From Gammaproteobacteria bacterium (GTDB taxonomy: Bacteria > Pseudomonadota > Gammaproteobacteria > DSM-16500): a stretch of 10,799 bases of DNA. Of the stretch, positions 1 to 6,648 are shown piece after piece. Each line of letters opens with the position of its first letter. Positions within the stretch are counted from its first letter, which is position 1. Below the pieces are notes generated by a model. It was not told where the DNA came from and did not search any database. It saw nothing but the letters and a program-made list of their open reading frames with translations. The DNA lies in assembly GCA_021323555.1 (NCBI GenBank), contig JAJONP010000059.1, positions 1 through 10,799 on the forward strand, given 5' to 3'. The position numbers and the translations under genes are program-made.

Positions 1-7
1 GATTTGA

Positions 8-95
8 GCCAAGGTCGTGCGAAAATTTTATAAAAATAGCGCAGCATACACGTGTATGTGAGCACATTTTTATAAAATTTTCGCACGAGATTGGC
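8..95. repeat. Large imperfect inverted repeat (extragenic palindrome) downstream of lptA
   Basis: The element is symmetric about position 51.5. Outer arms of 5 bases (8-12 GCCAA, 91-95 TTGGC) are followed by a 2-base mismatch. Then come perfect 23-base arms (15-37 and 66-88, beginning TCGTGCGAAAA), a 7-base unpaired patch on each side, and a perfect 14-base centre CATACACGTGTATG (45-58). It would fold into a long cruciform or RNA hairpin. It lies 34 bases past the lptA stop and could protect or end the kdsD-lptA transcript, but no T-run follows the stem, so it is not a classical intrinsic terminator. The structure suits a dispersed extragenic palindrome or a small non-coding mobile element. 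The symmetry is directly visible; the function is unknown. Confidence 0.9.
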
Positions 96-128
96 CAAAG
101 ACGGACTTTGCCTATTAAGGCGTGAACG

Positions 129-644
129 TCAACTTAACTGCTCAGGTTCAATTACAATCGTAGCACGGCCATCTTTAGACGCAGGTGCTGTGACCACTTG
201 ATCTTTTATATTGTAAATAATCAGGGGGCCGTGGAAGCTATTTCCTTTTTGTGTGACGATGACGTCTTTCTCTAAAATAACTACAGAAGCGTCAGGATAA
301 AATTTAATAATTCTCGCTTTTGCATATAATAAAGCGTCACCCACCGATGGCACAGTCGTGTATTCTGCTAATTTTTTAATTCCCATAGCTGTTGCGAGTA
401 TTATTTTATGTTGTTTGTTTTTTTGTGTAATCAAGCGATCAGCAGTCAGATGTGTTGTGCCTTGATCTATCTTTACTTCGCCTTCATAAATATCTATACC
501 TGTTTTATAGTTAAATATAGAAGTGTTCGCCACGATGTTGAATGGCTGATTGATATCTTTTTGCAAACAAAACGCTATAGGAGAAAATAACGTTAAAAAT
601 AAAATGCTACTAAGATAAGAAAATCTAAGAAGCGCCAGGAACAT
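129..644 (-). CDS. lptA: Lipopolysaccharide transport periplasmic protein LptA
   Basis: LptA forms the periplasmic beta-jellyroll bridge that carries LPS from the inner-membrane LptBFGC complex to LptD at the outer membrane. The product is 171 residues (E. coli 185). A hydrophobic signal peptide spans about residues 1-25, and the rest is an OstA/LptA domain with family landmarks: YEGEVKIDQG near 53-62, LTADR at 66-70 and GNSFHGPLIIY at 134-144. An in-frame start 39 bases upstream exists, but this ATG has a GAGGAG ribosome site directly before it and places the signal peptide at the N-terminus. The start overlaps the end of lptC by 20 bases, which implies translational coupling. It is the last gene of the visible operon; lptB does not follow within the window. 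Confidence 0.93.
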   Translation of the reverse strand: MFLALLRFSYLSSILFLTLFSPIAFCLQKDINQPFNIVANTSIFNYKTGIDIYEGEVKIDQGTTHLTADRLITQKNKQHKIILATAMGIKKLAEYTTVPSVGDALLYAKARIIKFYPDASVVILEKDVIVTQKGNSFHGPLIIYNIKDQVVTAPASKDGRATIVIEPEQLS

Positions 645-1215
645 ATTCTCCTCGTGCTTGAGAAAACAATTGCACGGTACCATCGTTTAAATTTGCTAGC
701 ATACCCACGCCGTGAATAGTCGTGTTCGGTTGCACAACCGTGATAGTATCATCTGTTTTAGCAATTTGCTGATCTGGAAATACTGTGAGTGTGGATGTGG
801 TCATATCAGTTGTTGGATTAGCCACATCTTGTAAATGATGAATAACGACATGGTTCCAAAAAAACACTTCGGTTAAACCTTGCGTTGCTTTCGCATAATT
901 TGAATTGATATGCCAAGGCTCAGGGGATTGTCTATACAACATCAAATGCGGTGTAGTAATGTCCGTTGTATCGTTGTCTGCATAGTGCACCATTTTAGGT
1001 GATTCAATTCTCAAAGAAGGATTGCCTTGTTTATTAATAATAATAGCAACCACATCTTCCATAAATGCATCGGGCCGATGGTTTGCATCTCTTAATGAAG
1101 TTGAGTGAGAATGTTTGGCAATAAAAACAGACAAAATACTCAGCCCAAGTGCCAAGATAAATAAAAAACTTATCATGGAATTTTTTAGCGATAGAGTAAA
1201 CAAAACAACCCTCAA
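625..1215 (-). CDS. lptC: LPS export ABC transporter periplasmic protein LptC
   Basis: LptC is the bitopic inner-membrane protein that receives LPS from LptBFG and passes it to LptA. The product is 196 residues (E. coli 191). One transmembrane segment at about 14-34 is preceded by a short basic N-terminus. The periplasmic part follows the LptC pattern: HYADNDTTDITTPHLMLY, then PWHI, then an N..VVIHHLQ stretch, DMTTSTLTVFP, AKTDD, IHGVGM and LFSQARGEYVP. The start used is TTG, overlapping the kdsC stop as TTGA, the same geometry as an ATGA coupled start. An internal ATG at 1176 would remove the basic N-terminus but keep the membrane segment. Neither start has a good ribosome site, so re-initiation after kdsC is likely. 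The family assignment is firm; the exact start is not. Confidence 0.9.
   Translation of the reverse strand: MRVVLFTLSLKNSMISFLFILALGLSILSVFIAKHSHSTSLRDANHRPDAFMEDVVAIIINKQGNPSLRIESPKMVHYADNDTTDITTPHLMLYRQSPEPWHINSNYAKATQGLTEVFFWNHVVIHHLQDVANPTTDMTTSTLTVFPDQQIAKTDDTITVVQPNTTIHGVGMLANLNDGTVQLFSQARGEYVPGAS
648..653 (-). promoter_or_regulatory. Ribosome binding site that fixes the lptA start
   Basis: The minus strand reads GAGGAG, then AAT, then ATG at 644. Pairing through the GAGG part leaves a 5-base spacer. No comparable site precedes the upstream in-frame start at 683, so the start at 644 is preferred. Confidence 0.7.
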
Positions 1216-1742
1216 TTAAGATAAGAATCAATAATGGATTGGTAAGTGCCTTGCGCCTGCATAATGAAATCACATATTTCACGCACCGCACCTTGCCCGC
1301 CGCGCTGAGTTGTCGTCCAATGCGTATGTTCTTTTATAATTTTTGAAGCGTCCGGTACTGTAATGGCAAAGCCGACACGTCTCAATATGGGAAGATCAGG
1401 TAAGTCATCGCCTGCATAAGCTATTTCTTCATCACTGAATTGCAATTTTTGTTTAATGTCTTCATAGGCTGAGAGTTTACTCGATTGGCCTTGATAAACA
1501 TACTTAATTCCCAAGTCTTGCATACGACGTTCAACCATCACTGATTTACAAGCCGTAATAATAGCAACTTCAATCCCTGTTTGTTTTAAAAATTTTATAC
1601 CTTGTCCGTCATGCACGTGAAAATGCTTGCTTTCAATGCCTTCTTCGCCATACAGCATACCACCCGCGGTAAGTACGCCATCCACGTCAAACGCGGCCAG
1701 GCGAATTTTTTTTGCTTTTTGCATTAATAATTCTGTTTTCAT
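1212..1742 (-). CDS. kdsC: 3-deoxy-D-manno-octulosonate 8-phosphate phosphatase KdsC
   Basis: KdsC removes the phosphate from Kdo 8-phosphate to give Kdo, the inner-core sugar of LPS. The product is 176 residues (E. coli 188) and is a cap-less HAD-family phosphatase. Motif I is FDVDGVLT with the nucleophile D19 and acid/base D21. Motif III is K89 in QGQSSKL, and motif IV is YAGDDLPDLP with metal ligands D112 and D113. The C-terminal signature GGQGAVREICD (148-158) is typical of KdsC. Motif II reads IITACKS (T63-S67) where most KdsC proteins have IITGRxS, an unusual change beside the active site. The gene lies 24 bases after kdsD and is coupled to lptC. The start is ATG. Confidence 0.95.
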   Translation of the reverse strand: MKTELLMQKAKKIRLAAFDVDGVLTAGGMLYGEEGIESKHFHVHDGQGIKFLKQTGIEVAIITACKSVMVERRMQDLGIKYVYQGQSSKLSAYEDIKQKLQFSDEEIAYAGDDLPDLPILRRVGFAITVPDASKIIKEHTHWTTTQRGGQGAVREICDFIMQAQGTYQSIIDSYLN

Positions 1743-1766
1743 AAAAGCTCTACCCGTCCTCTCTTA

Positions 1767-2741
1767 TTATAGTATTTTTGCACGCAAAACATCGTGCATG
1801 TGTACGACCCCTATAGGGTGATTTTCTTCGTTTTTAACTATTAACGATGTAATCTTGAAATTTTCCATCAAATGCACTGCTTCAGCAACCAAAGCATCTG
1901 GCTTAATCACTTTCGGGTTTTTTATCATCACTTCATGAATATAGGTATTATGGATATCAATCTGTTTATCAAAAATTCGACGTATATCGCCATCTGTAAA
2001 AATGCCTACTAATTGATTATCTGCATCAACAATGGTTGTCATTCCTAATTTTTTCTCAGTCATTTCAATCAGTGCTGTTTTTAATAATGCATTGTAATCC
2101 ACTTTAGGAATAGAGCTGCCAGTATGCATAAGATCAACTACGCGCAATAATAGCTTTCGACCCAACGACCCTCCTGGATGTGACATCGCAAAATCTTTTG
2201 CTGTAAATCCTCTTTTTTCGAGTAAAGAAATGGCTAAGGCATCACCCATCACAAGCGCTGCTGTGGTGCTAGAGGTGGGTGCGAGCCCTAGAGGACAGGC
2301 TTCTTTTGAAACACTGACATCAATATTAATCGTAGCAGCTTTAGCAAGCGTTGATTGCGGGTTTCCAGTTAACGTAATCAACAAAAGATTTAATCGCTTA
2401 ATAAAAGGCAAGATTGCAATAATCTCATCGGTTTCACCTGAATAAGAAATCATGAGCACCGCATCTTTTGATGTAATCATACCAAAATCACCGTGTCTCG
2501 CTTCACCTGGATGAACAAAAAAAGCGGGGCTACCTGTGCTTGCAAACGTAGCTGCAATTTTTCTAGCGATATGACCTGATTTGCCCATGCCTATCACAAT
2601 AATACGGCCTTCACACGCGAGAAGACGTAAGCATGCTGTGCCAAATTGATGATCGATGCGATCCACAAGCGCATCAACGGCACGTGCTTCTGATGCCACT
2701 ACTGCACGCCCTAGGGCGCAAATTTTTTCAATTTCCTGCAT
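1767..2741 (-). CDS. kdsD: D-arabinose 5-phosphate isomerase KdsD
   Basis: KdsD interconverts D-ribulose 5-phosphate and D-arabinose 5-phosphate, the first committed step to Kdo. The product is 324 residues (E. coli 328). An N-terminal SIS sugar-isomerase domain covers about 35-170, with IVIGMGKSGHIA around K54, HPGEARHGDFGM at 77-88, SYSGETDE ending in E106, and E147. MSHPGGSLGRKL follows, with H188. These residues match E. coli K59, E111, E152 and H193 at a constant offset of five. Two CBS repeats fill the C-terminal half (about 205-324). It is the first gene of the minus-strand operon, and a GAGG ribosome site sits 11 bases before the ATG. The calcium/sodium exchanger gene yrbG that lies between kdsD and mlaF in E. 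coli is absent here. Confidence 0.96.
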   Translation of the reverse strand: MQEIEKICALGRAVVASEARAVDALVDRIDHQFGTACLRLLACEGRIIVIGMGKSGHIARKIAATFASTGSPAFFVHPGEARHGDFGMITSKDAVLMISYSGETDEIIAILPFIKRLNLLLITLTGNPQSTLAKAATINIDVSVSKEACPLGLAPTSSTTAALVMGDALAISLLEKRGFTAKDFAMSHPGGSLGRKLLLRVVDLMHTGSSIPKVDYNALLKTALIEMTEKKLGMTTIVDADNQLVGIFTDGDIRRIFDKQIDIHNTYIHEVMIKNPKVIKPDALVAEAVHLMENFKITSLIVKNEENHPIGVVHMHDVLRAKIL

Positions 2742-2771
2742 GATAAAAAATACCTCAAATCCTGTTGCGGC

Positions 2772-2777
2772 ATTTTA
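2772..2777 (-). promoter_or_regulatory. Possible -10 element for the kdsD-kdsC-lptC-lptA operon
   Basis: The minus strand reads TAAAAT (5 of 6 to TATAAT) about 30 bases before the kdsD start codon. No convincing -35 hexamer lies 16-18 bases upstream of it, so this is only a candidate in the short divergent region. Confidence 0.3.
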
Positions 2778-2793
2778 TCACCTAAAAAAGATT

Positions 2794-2822
2794 TTTACTA
2801 ACATGCGCTTGGTTGCTATACT
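2794..2822 (+). promoter_or_regulatory. Sigma-70-type promoter for the mla operon
   Basis: TTTACT (2794-2799, 4 of 6 to consensus) lies exactly 17 bases from TATACT (2817-2822, 5 of 6). The -10 is preceded by TGC, giving an extended -10 (TGN). The predicted transcript would start near 2829, leaving a leader of only about 13 bases before the first mlaF ATG. Confidence 0.6.
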
Positions 2823-2841
2823 GCCTACTCATTATTTTTAG

Positions 2842-3657
2842 ATGGTTGTTATGAATAATTTGGTTGAAATTAGCAAGTTAGCCTTTCAACGTCAGAATCG
2901 AGCTATTTTTCGAGATATTGATATTGTCATTCCTAAAGGCAAAGTGACGGCAATTATGGGGCCTAGTGGCTCTGGTAAAACCACGTTACTGCGTTTAATA
3001 GGCGGCCAATTGCAGCCAACGCGAGGGCGTGTCGTAGTGAATGGACAAGAAATAGGTCGTCTCAATCGATGTGATTTATATGCATTGCGTAAACGAATGG
3101 GGCTGTTATTTCAAACCGGAGGGTTATTTACTCATCTGACTGTATTTGAAAATGTGGCTTTTCCCTTGCGTGAACATACATCATTATCTGAAAGCATGAT
3201 TCGCAGTACAGTGCTTATGAAACTGGAAATGGTAGGTTTGCGTGGCGCAAGAAATTTAATGCCAAATGAATTATCGGGAGGCATGGCAAGGCGAGTCGCA
3301 TTGGCACGAGCTATTGCCTTAGACCCTGATTTAATTATGTATGATGAACCTTTTTCAGGCCAAGACCCGATTACAATGGCTGTACTTGTAAAATTGATCC
3401 GCACATTGAATGATGCATTAGGATTAACGACTATCATTGTTTCCCATGATGTGCCAGAGACTTTAGGTATTTCTGATAATGCTTATGTGATCTCTGATGG
3501 TGAAGTCATTGGCAAAGGCACTGCTGAGTCTATCAGTCATGATACATCAGCAAAATTACAGCAATTCTTAACAGGATTACCGGATGGCCCCGTTCCTTTT
3601 CACTACCCAGCTAATCCATTCAACCAAGATATCCTGGGTGAGGAAAAAGTATCATGA
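2842..3657 (+). CDS. mlaF: Phospholipid ABC transporter ATP-binding protein MlaF
   Basis: MlaF is the cytoplasmic ATPase of the MlaFEDB complex, which moves phospholipids between the inner membrane and the periplasmic carrier MlaC and so keeps the outer leaflet of the outer membrane free of phospholipid. The product is 271 residues (E. coli 269). The ABC motifs are complete: Walker [10 protein letters not shown] (40-48), Q-loop Q91, signature LSGGM (144-148), Walker B LIMYDEP (164-170) and switch His in SHD (H202). A C-terminal tail of about 40 residues after the H-loop region is typical of the family. Two in-frame ATGs (2842, 2851) are possible. Neither has a strong ribosome site, and the true N-terminus may be three residues shorter. 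The end overlaps mlaE by ATGA. Confidence 0.95.
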   Translation: MVVMNNLVEISKLAFQRQNRAIFRDIDIVIPKGKVTAIMGPSGSGKTTLLRLIGGQLQPTRGRVVVNGQEIGRLNRCDLYALRKRMGLLFQTGGLFTHLTVFENVAFPLREHTSLSESMIRSTVLMKLEMVGLRGARNLMPNELSGGMARRVALARAIALDPDLIMYDEPFSGQDPITMAVLVKLIRTLNDALGLTTIIVSHDVPETLGISDNAYVISDGEVIGKGTAESISHDTSAKLQQFLTGLPDGPVPFHYPANPFNQDILGEEKVS

Positions 3658-4436
3658 TCAATCAAATAGCTGAACTGGGACGTCTAGGCATTGACCTTCT
3701 TAAAAAACAAGGCAAGGCAGGTTTACTATTATATGGTGCTATTTTCCGTATACCTTCTATTCGAAAAGAGTTTCCTTTAGTCCTTCAACAGATTTATGCA
3801 ACGGGCGTTTTATCTTTATTAATTATTATCGTCTCAGGGTTATTTATCGGGATGGTTGTTGCGCTACAAGGTTATCATACCTTATCAAAATTTGGGGCGT
3901 CCCAGCAGCTCGGCCCTTTGGTAGCACTCAGTGTAGTACGTGAATTAGGCCCCGTTGTAACAGCATTGTTATTTGCAGGTCGTGCAGGGTCAGCTCTTGC
4001 TGCCGAAATTGGCTTGATGAAGGCTACAGATCAATTATCCAGCATGGAAATGATGGCAGTTGATCCTCTTCACCATGTCATAGCACCGCGTTTTTGGGGT
4101 GGTTTTATTTCTATGCCATTATTAACGATTATTTTTAACATGGTTGCCATTTACGGTGCTTACCTCGTAGGCGTCAAGTGGTTAGGACTGGACACAGGTG
4201 CGTTTTGGGCTAATATGCAATCTTCTGTTGATTTCTATGCGGACATAGCCAATGGTATTTATAAAAGTATTGTGTTTGGAATAGTCGTTACATGGATTGC
4301 ACTGTATCAAGGGTATCATACAGCACCGACATCCGCAGGCATTGCAAATGCTACAACACGTACTGTTGTATACGCCTCATTAGCTGTATTAGGACTGGAT
4401 TTTATATTAACCACAATGATGATTGGAGGGTGGTAA
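3654..4436 (+). CDS. mlaE: Phospholipid ABC transporter permease MlaE
   Basis: MlaE is the integral membrane permease subunit, present as a dimer at the centre of the MlaFEDB complex. The product is 260 residues, the family's usual length. The conserved permease core is clear: [13 protein letters not shown], then [40 protein letters not shown] and [17 protein letters not shown]. Several hydrophobic membrane segments follow to the C-terminus ([13 protein letters not shown]). The start overlaps the mlaF stop by ATGA and is preceded by a GAGG ribosome site. The stop overlaps the mlaD start as TAATG, so the subunits are translationally coupled. Confidence 0.96.
   Translation: MINQIAELGRLGIDLLKKQGKAGLLLYGAIFRIPSIRKEFPLVLQQIYATGVLSLLIIIVSGLFIGMVVALQGYHTLSKFGASQQLGPLVALSVVRELGPVVTALLFAGRAGSALAAEIGLMKATDQLSSMEMMAVDPLHHVIAPRFWGGFISMPLLTIIFNMVAIYGAYLVGVKWLGLDTGAFWANMQSSVDFYADIANGIYKSIVFGIVVTWIALYQGYHTAPTSAGIANATTRTVVYASLAVLGLDFILTTMMIGGW
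4425..4429 (+). promoter_or_regulatory. Ribosome binding site that fixes the mlaD start
   Basis: GGAGG lies 6 bases before the ATG at 4436. It supports this start over an upstream in-frame extension into mlaE whose residues look nothing like MlaD. Confidence 0.75.
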
Positions 4437-4930
4437 TGCGATCGCAACGAACCATTGAAACTTTAGTGGGTTTATTTTTACTGGCGGCTACTGTATCACT
4501 CATAGCGCTTGCTTTTAAAGTGAGTGGATTGACCACTTTTTTCAAACAAGAAGGCTATCATGTCACGGCTGCTTTCGATGATATAGGCCAATTAAAAGTA
4601 AGGGGTGCTGTCAAAATAGGCGGCGTCAGTGTAGGTGAAGTCACTGATATTGCTATTGATCCCGCCTCTTATAAAGCAATCGTGACAATGCGTATTAATT
4701 CTAGCACTAAAGATATTCCTGCGGATTCCTCTGCCAGTATTTTAACAGCAGGTTTGTTGGGCGATAATTATATTGCCATTACACCTATGTATAGCCAAGT
4801 ATTTTTAAAAGAGGGTAGTATAATTGAAGAAACGCACTCTGCTATGATTTTAGAAAAATTAATTGGACAGTTTTTATTTAGTATTAGCCACTCAGGAGAG
4901 GTACAAAAAAATGAAAAAGACAATCGCTAG
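4436..4930 (+). CDS. mlaD: Phospholipid-binding MCE-domain protein MlaD
   Basis: MlaD anchors in the inner membrane and forms a hexameric MCE ring in the periplasm that shuttles phospholipid between MlaE and MlaC. The product is 164 residues (E. coli 183). One transmembrane segment spans about 9-28, followed by the MCE domain at about 39-117. Its hallmarks are FDDIGQLKVRGAVKIGGVSVG (47-67) and ILTAGLLGDNYI (102-113). The tail SAMILEKLIGQFLFS (135-149) matches the C-terminal helix characteristic of MlaD. An open frame extends upstream to 4292 inside mlaE, but the good ribosome site and the domain start put the ATG at 4436, overlapping the mlaE stop by one base. The slightly short length reflects a reduced C-terminal tail. 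Confidence 0.95.
   Translation: MRSQRTIETLVGLFLLAATVSLIALAFKVSGLTTFFKQEGYHVTAAFDDIGQLKVRGAVKIGGVSVGEVTDIAIDPASYKAIVTMRINSSTKDIPADSSASILTAGLLGDNYIAITPMYSQVFLKEGSIIEETHSAMILEKLIGQFLFSISHSGEVQKNEKDNR
4894..4901 (+). promoter_or_regulatory. Ribosome binding site that fixes the mlaC start
   Basis: AGGAGAGG lies inside the 3' end of mlaD, 9 bases before the ATG at 4911. That ATG is directly followed by a signal peptide, which excludes the in-frame upstream start at 4863. Confidence 0.75.
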
Positions 4931-5531
4931 ACTATTTTTATTCTCTATATTCTTAGTACTATTAAAAACTGCTTTTGCGGATAATAGCGATCCAGTCGGC
5001 TTGGTTAGTTCACTCGCCGATAAAATGATTGCCAGCTTGAAAGCACATCAAGCAACCTTAAAAAATAACCCTAAACTGGTTTATTCGTTGGCCTATAAAA
5101 TTGTTATTCCACATGCAGATTTGGATGAAATGTCACAAAGAGTATTACCTCCTCAAACATGGAAGAATGCCTCTTCTAACCAGCAAGCAGAGTTTAAGCA
5201 AGAATTTACCCGTTTGTTAGTTCAAACTTATGCGTCTGCATTAGCAAATTATAAAGATCAAACTGTTCGTTTTTACCCTATTCGCGGCAGCATCGCTGGT
5301 AAAAATGTGATTACAGTGAATAGCCAAATCATACGTTCAGATGGCCCACCTGTTTCTGTCAGCTATCGATTGCATTTACAAGGCTCTCACTGGAAACTGT
5401 ATGATATGACTGTCGAAGGAGTGAGCCTGTTACAAAGTTTTCAAGAACAATTTCGTCAAAAGTTATCTCAGGGTAATATGGCACAATTATTGCAAGACCT
5501 AAGACAACATAATGCAAAACGTCCACAATGA
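4911..5531 (+). CDS. mlaC: Periplasmic phospholipid carrier MlaC
   Basis: MlaC is the soluble periplasmic chaperone that carries single phospholipids between the MlaA complex in the outer membrane and MlaFEDB in the inner membrane. The product is 206 residues (E. coli 211). A Sec signal peptide (basic MKK, hydrophobic core, probable AFA cleavage after residue 23) is followed by the Ttg2D/MlaC domain. Typical features are VIPHADLDEMSQRVLP (65-80), FKQEFTRLLVQTYASAL (95-111) and the C-terminal block around W161-KLYD-MTVEGVSLL (161-174), leading to SFQEQF. The gene overlaps mlaD by 20 bases and mlaB by 4 (ATGA). Confidence 0.95.
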   Translation: MKKTIARLFLFSIFLVLLKTAFADNSDPVGLVSSLADKMIASLKAHQATLKNNPKLVYSLAYKIVIPHADLDEMSQRVLPPQTWKNASSNQQAEFKQEFTRLLVQTYASALANYKDQTVRFYPIRGSIAGKNVITVNSQIIRSDGPPVSVSYRLHLQGSHWKLYDMTVEGVSLLQSFQEQFRQKLSQGNMAQLLQDLRQHNAKRPQ

Positions 5532-5797
5532 TGACTGAACATAATCGTTTGGCTGTATCTGGTGAATTGAACTTCACAACTATCATGCCTATTTGGGAAT
5601 CCAGCTTGGCATTATTAACAGCGTGTTCTACGTTAACGATTGATTTATCCAAAGTCACTACTGCCAATAGTGCGGGTTTAGTGCTATTAATCGAATGGTT
5701 AAAATACGCGAAGTATCATAATAAAATAATGATATTTGAAAATGTGCCCCCCCAAATTCAATCTATTGCTCAAGTAGCTGGACTGAAAATACCATGA
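5528..5797 (+). CDS. mlaB: STAS-domain protein MlaB, regulatory subunit of the Mla ABC transporter
   Basis: MlaB binds MlaF in the cytoplasm and is needed for activity and stability of the MlaFEDB complex. The product is 89 residues (E. coli 97), essentially a single STAS domain: LAVSGELNF (8-16), LTIDLSKVTTANSAGLVLLIEWLKYA (36-61) and a C-terminal helix PPQIQSIAQVAGL. In the key loop E. coli has DTAGL; here it is N47-S48-AGL, so the Asp is replaced by Asn and the Thr by Ser. The start overlaps mlaC as ATGA. A second ATG follows directly, so the N-terminus could lack one Met. A run of seven C (5747-5753) encodes P74-P75. Confidence 0.88.
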   Translation: MMTEHNRLAVSGELNFTTIMPIWESSLALLTACSTLTIDLSKVTTANSAGLVLLIEWLKYAKYHNKIMIFENVPPQIQSIAQVAGLKIP

Positions 5798-5821
5798 AAA
5801 ATAGACACAAGAGGTCATCGG

Positions 5822-6577
5822 ATGGAAAAAGAACAATTGCAACAGCCTGCCAAAGAAATGTATCCACGGGGTATTTATCTCTTACCTAATTTATTTACTA
5901 CGGCTGCTCTATTTGCGGGATTTTATTCTGTCGTTGCTGCAATGAAAGGTTATTTTGATATTGCAGCCATTGCTGTTTTTGTGGCAATGGTGGCGGATAC
6001 GCTTGACGGGCGTGTGGCCAGAATGACGAATACCCAAACTGCATTTGGCGCAGAATATGATAGCTTGTCTGATATGGTCGCCTTTGGTATCGCGCCTGCG
6101 TTAATTGTCTATAGCTGGTCATTGTCACATTTAGGTAAATTAGGATGGCTCGCTGCATTTCTCTATACCGCAGGCACAGCTTTACGCCTGGCTCGTTTTA
6201 ATACGCAATCCCACGATGCGGATAGACGTTATTTTCAAGGGTTACCTTGTCCAGCCGCAGCAGGGGTTGTGGCAGGCAGCGTTTGGTTAGGTTACACCTA
6301 CAATGTACAAGGCATTTTGATTGGCATTCCGATTGCTCTTTTAACAGTGTTAATAGGTGCACTCATGGTAAGCACCATTCGTTATCACAGCTTTAAGCAA
6401 ATTGATCTTCGTGGGAAAGTACCTTTTTTTGCTTTATTAATCCCTCTCTTGATGATTGTTGCTATCGCAATTGACCCACCCGAAATATTATTTGCTATTT
6501 TCTTTTGTTATGCCTTTTCGGGGCCATTATTAACATTATGGCAATTGCGAAAGATGCGAAAAAATAAAAAACATTAA
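5822..6577 (+). CDS. pssA: CDP-diacylglycerol--serine O-phosphatidyltransferase
   Basis: The enzyme makes phosphatidylserine, the precursor of phosphatidylethanolamine, from CDP-diacylglycerol and L-serine. The product is 251 residues, a multi-pass inner-membrane protein of the CDP-alcohol phosphatidyltransferase superfamily (Bacillus-type PssA, unlike the larger peripheral E. coli enzyme). The catalytic signature is complete: D59-x2-D62-G63-x2-A66-R67-x8-G76-x3-D80-x3-D84. About eight hydrophobic segments are visible, with FQGLPCPAAAG in the middle as expected for PssA. AAGAGG lies 7 bases before the ATG. The gene begins 24 bases after mlaB on the same strand with no visible promoter between, so it is probably part of the mla transcript. 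It occupies the place of ibaG-murA in E. coli. Confidence 0.93.
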   Translation: MEKEQLQQPAKEMYPRGIYLLPNLFTTAALFAGFYSVVAAMKGYFDIAAIAVFVAMVADTLDGRVARMTNTQTAFGAEYDSLSDMVAFGIAPALIVYSWSLSHLGKLGWLAAFLYTAGTALRLARFNTQSHDADRRYFQGLPCPAAAGVVAGSVWLGYTYNVQGILIGIPIALLTVLIGALMVSTIRYHSFKQIDLRGKVPFFALLIPLLMIVAIAIDPPEILFAIFFCYAFSGPLLTLWQLRKMRKNKKH

Positions 6578-6595
6578 TTCTCTATTATTTAGTTA

Positions 6596-6624
6596 TTGAC
6601 AGCCATTTTTTGTGACTATATCAT
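6596..6624 (+). promoter_or_regulatory. Strong sigma-70-type promoter upstream of the first membrane-protein paralogue
   Basis: A perfect TTGACA (6596-6601), a 17-base spacer and TATCAT (6619-6624, 5 of 6 to TATAAT) form a near-consensus promoter. The predicted start site is about 6631, inside the Fur-box-like palindrome, so a bound repressor would block it. The leader to the ATG at 6699 would be about 70 bases. Confidence 0.75.
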
Positions 6625-6630
6625 CACAAA
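6609..6630 (+). promoter_or_regulatory. Inverted repeat TTTGTGA-N8-TCACAAA over the -10, possible operator
   Basis: Perfect 7-base arms at 6609-6615 and 6624-6630 flank the -10 hexamer. The arms contain TGTGA and TCACA as in a CRP site, but the spacer is 8 bases rather than 6, so this is not a standard CRP site. It may be an operator for another dimeric regulator, or chance in AT-rich DNA. Confidence 0.35.
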
Positions 6631-6648
6631 TGATAATGATTATCATTT
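6628..6648 (+). promoter_or_regulatory. Fur-box-like palindrome
   Basis: A perfect 21-base palindrome around a central G (6638) contains TGATAATGATTATCA (6631-6645), an exact match to the 7-1-7 Fur-box model (TGATAAT-N-ATTATCA). The 19-base site at 6632-6650 matches the E. coli Fur consensus at 15 positions. It lies at the predicted transcription start of the promoter at 6596-6624, the usual position for iron-dependent repression by Fur. Recognition by Fur is inferred from sequence only. Confidence 0.75.

Noticed and set aside
645..683. Upstream start for lptA
   Set aside because: It would put 13 residues before the signal peptide, and no ribosome site precedes it.
3132..3437. Minus-strand open frame of 101 codons inside mlaF
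   Set aside because: It is fully contained in a conserved ABC ATPase gene and has no recognisable protein features.
4292..4435. N-terminal extension of mlaD inside mlaE
   Set aside because: The extension is an out-of-frame reading of mlaE with Cys/Tyr-rich residues unlike MlaD. The ribosome site and membrane anchor support the ATG at 4436.
6609..6630. CRP binding site
   Set aside because: TGTGA and TCACA are present but separated by 8 bases rather than the required 6.
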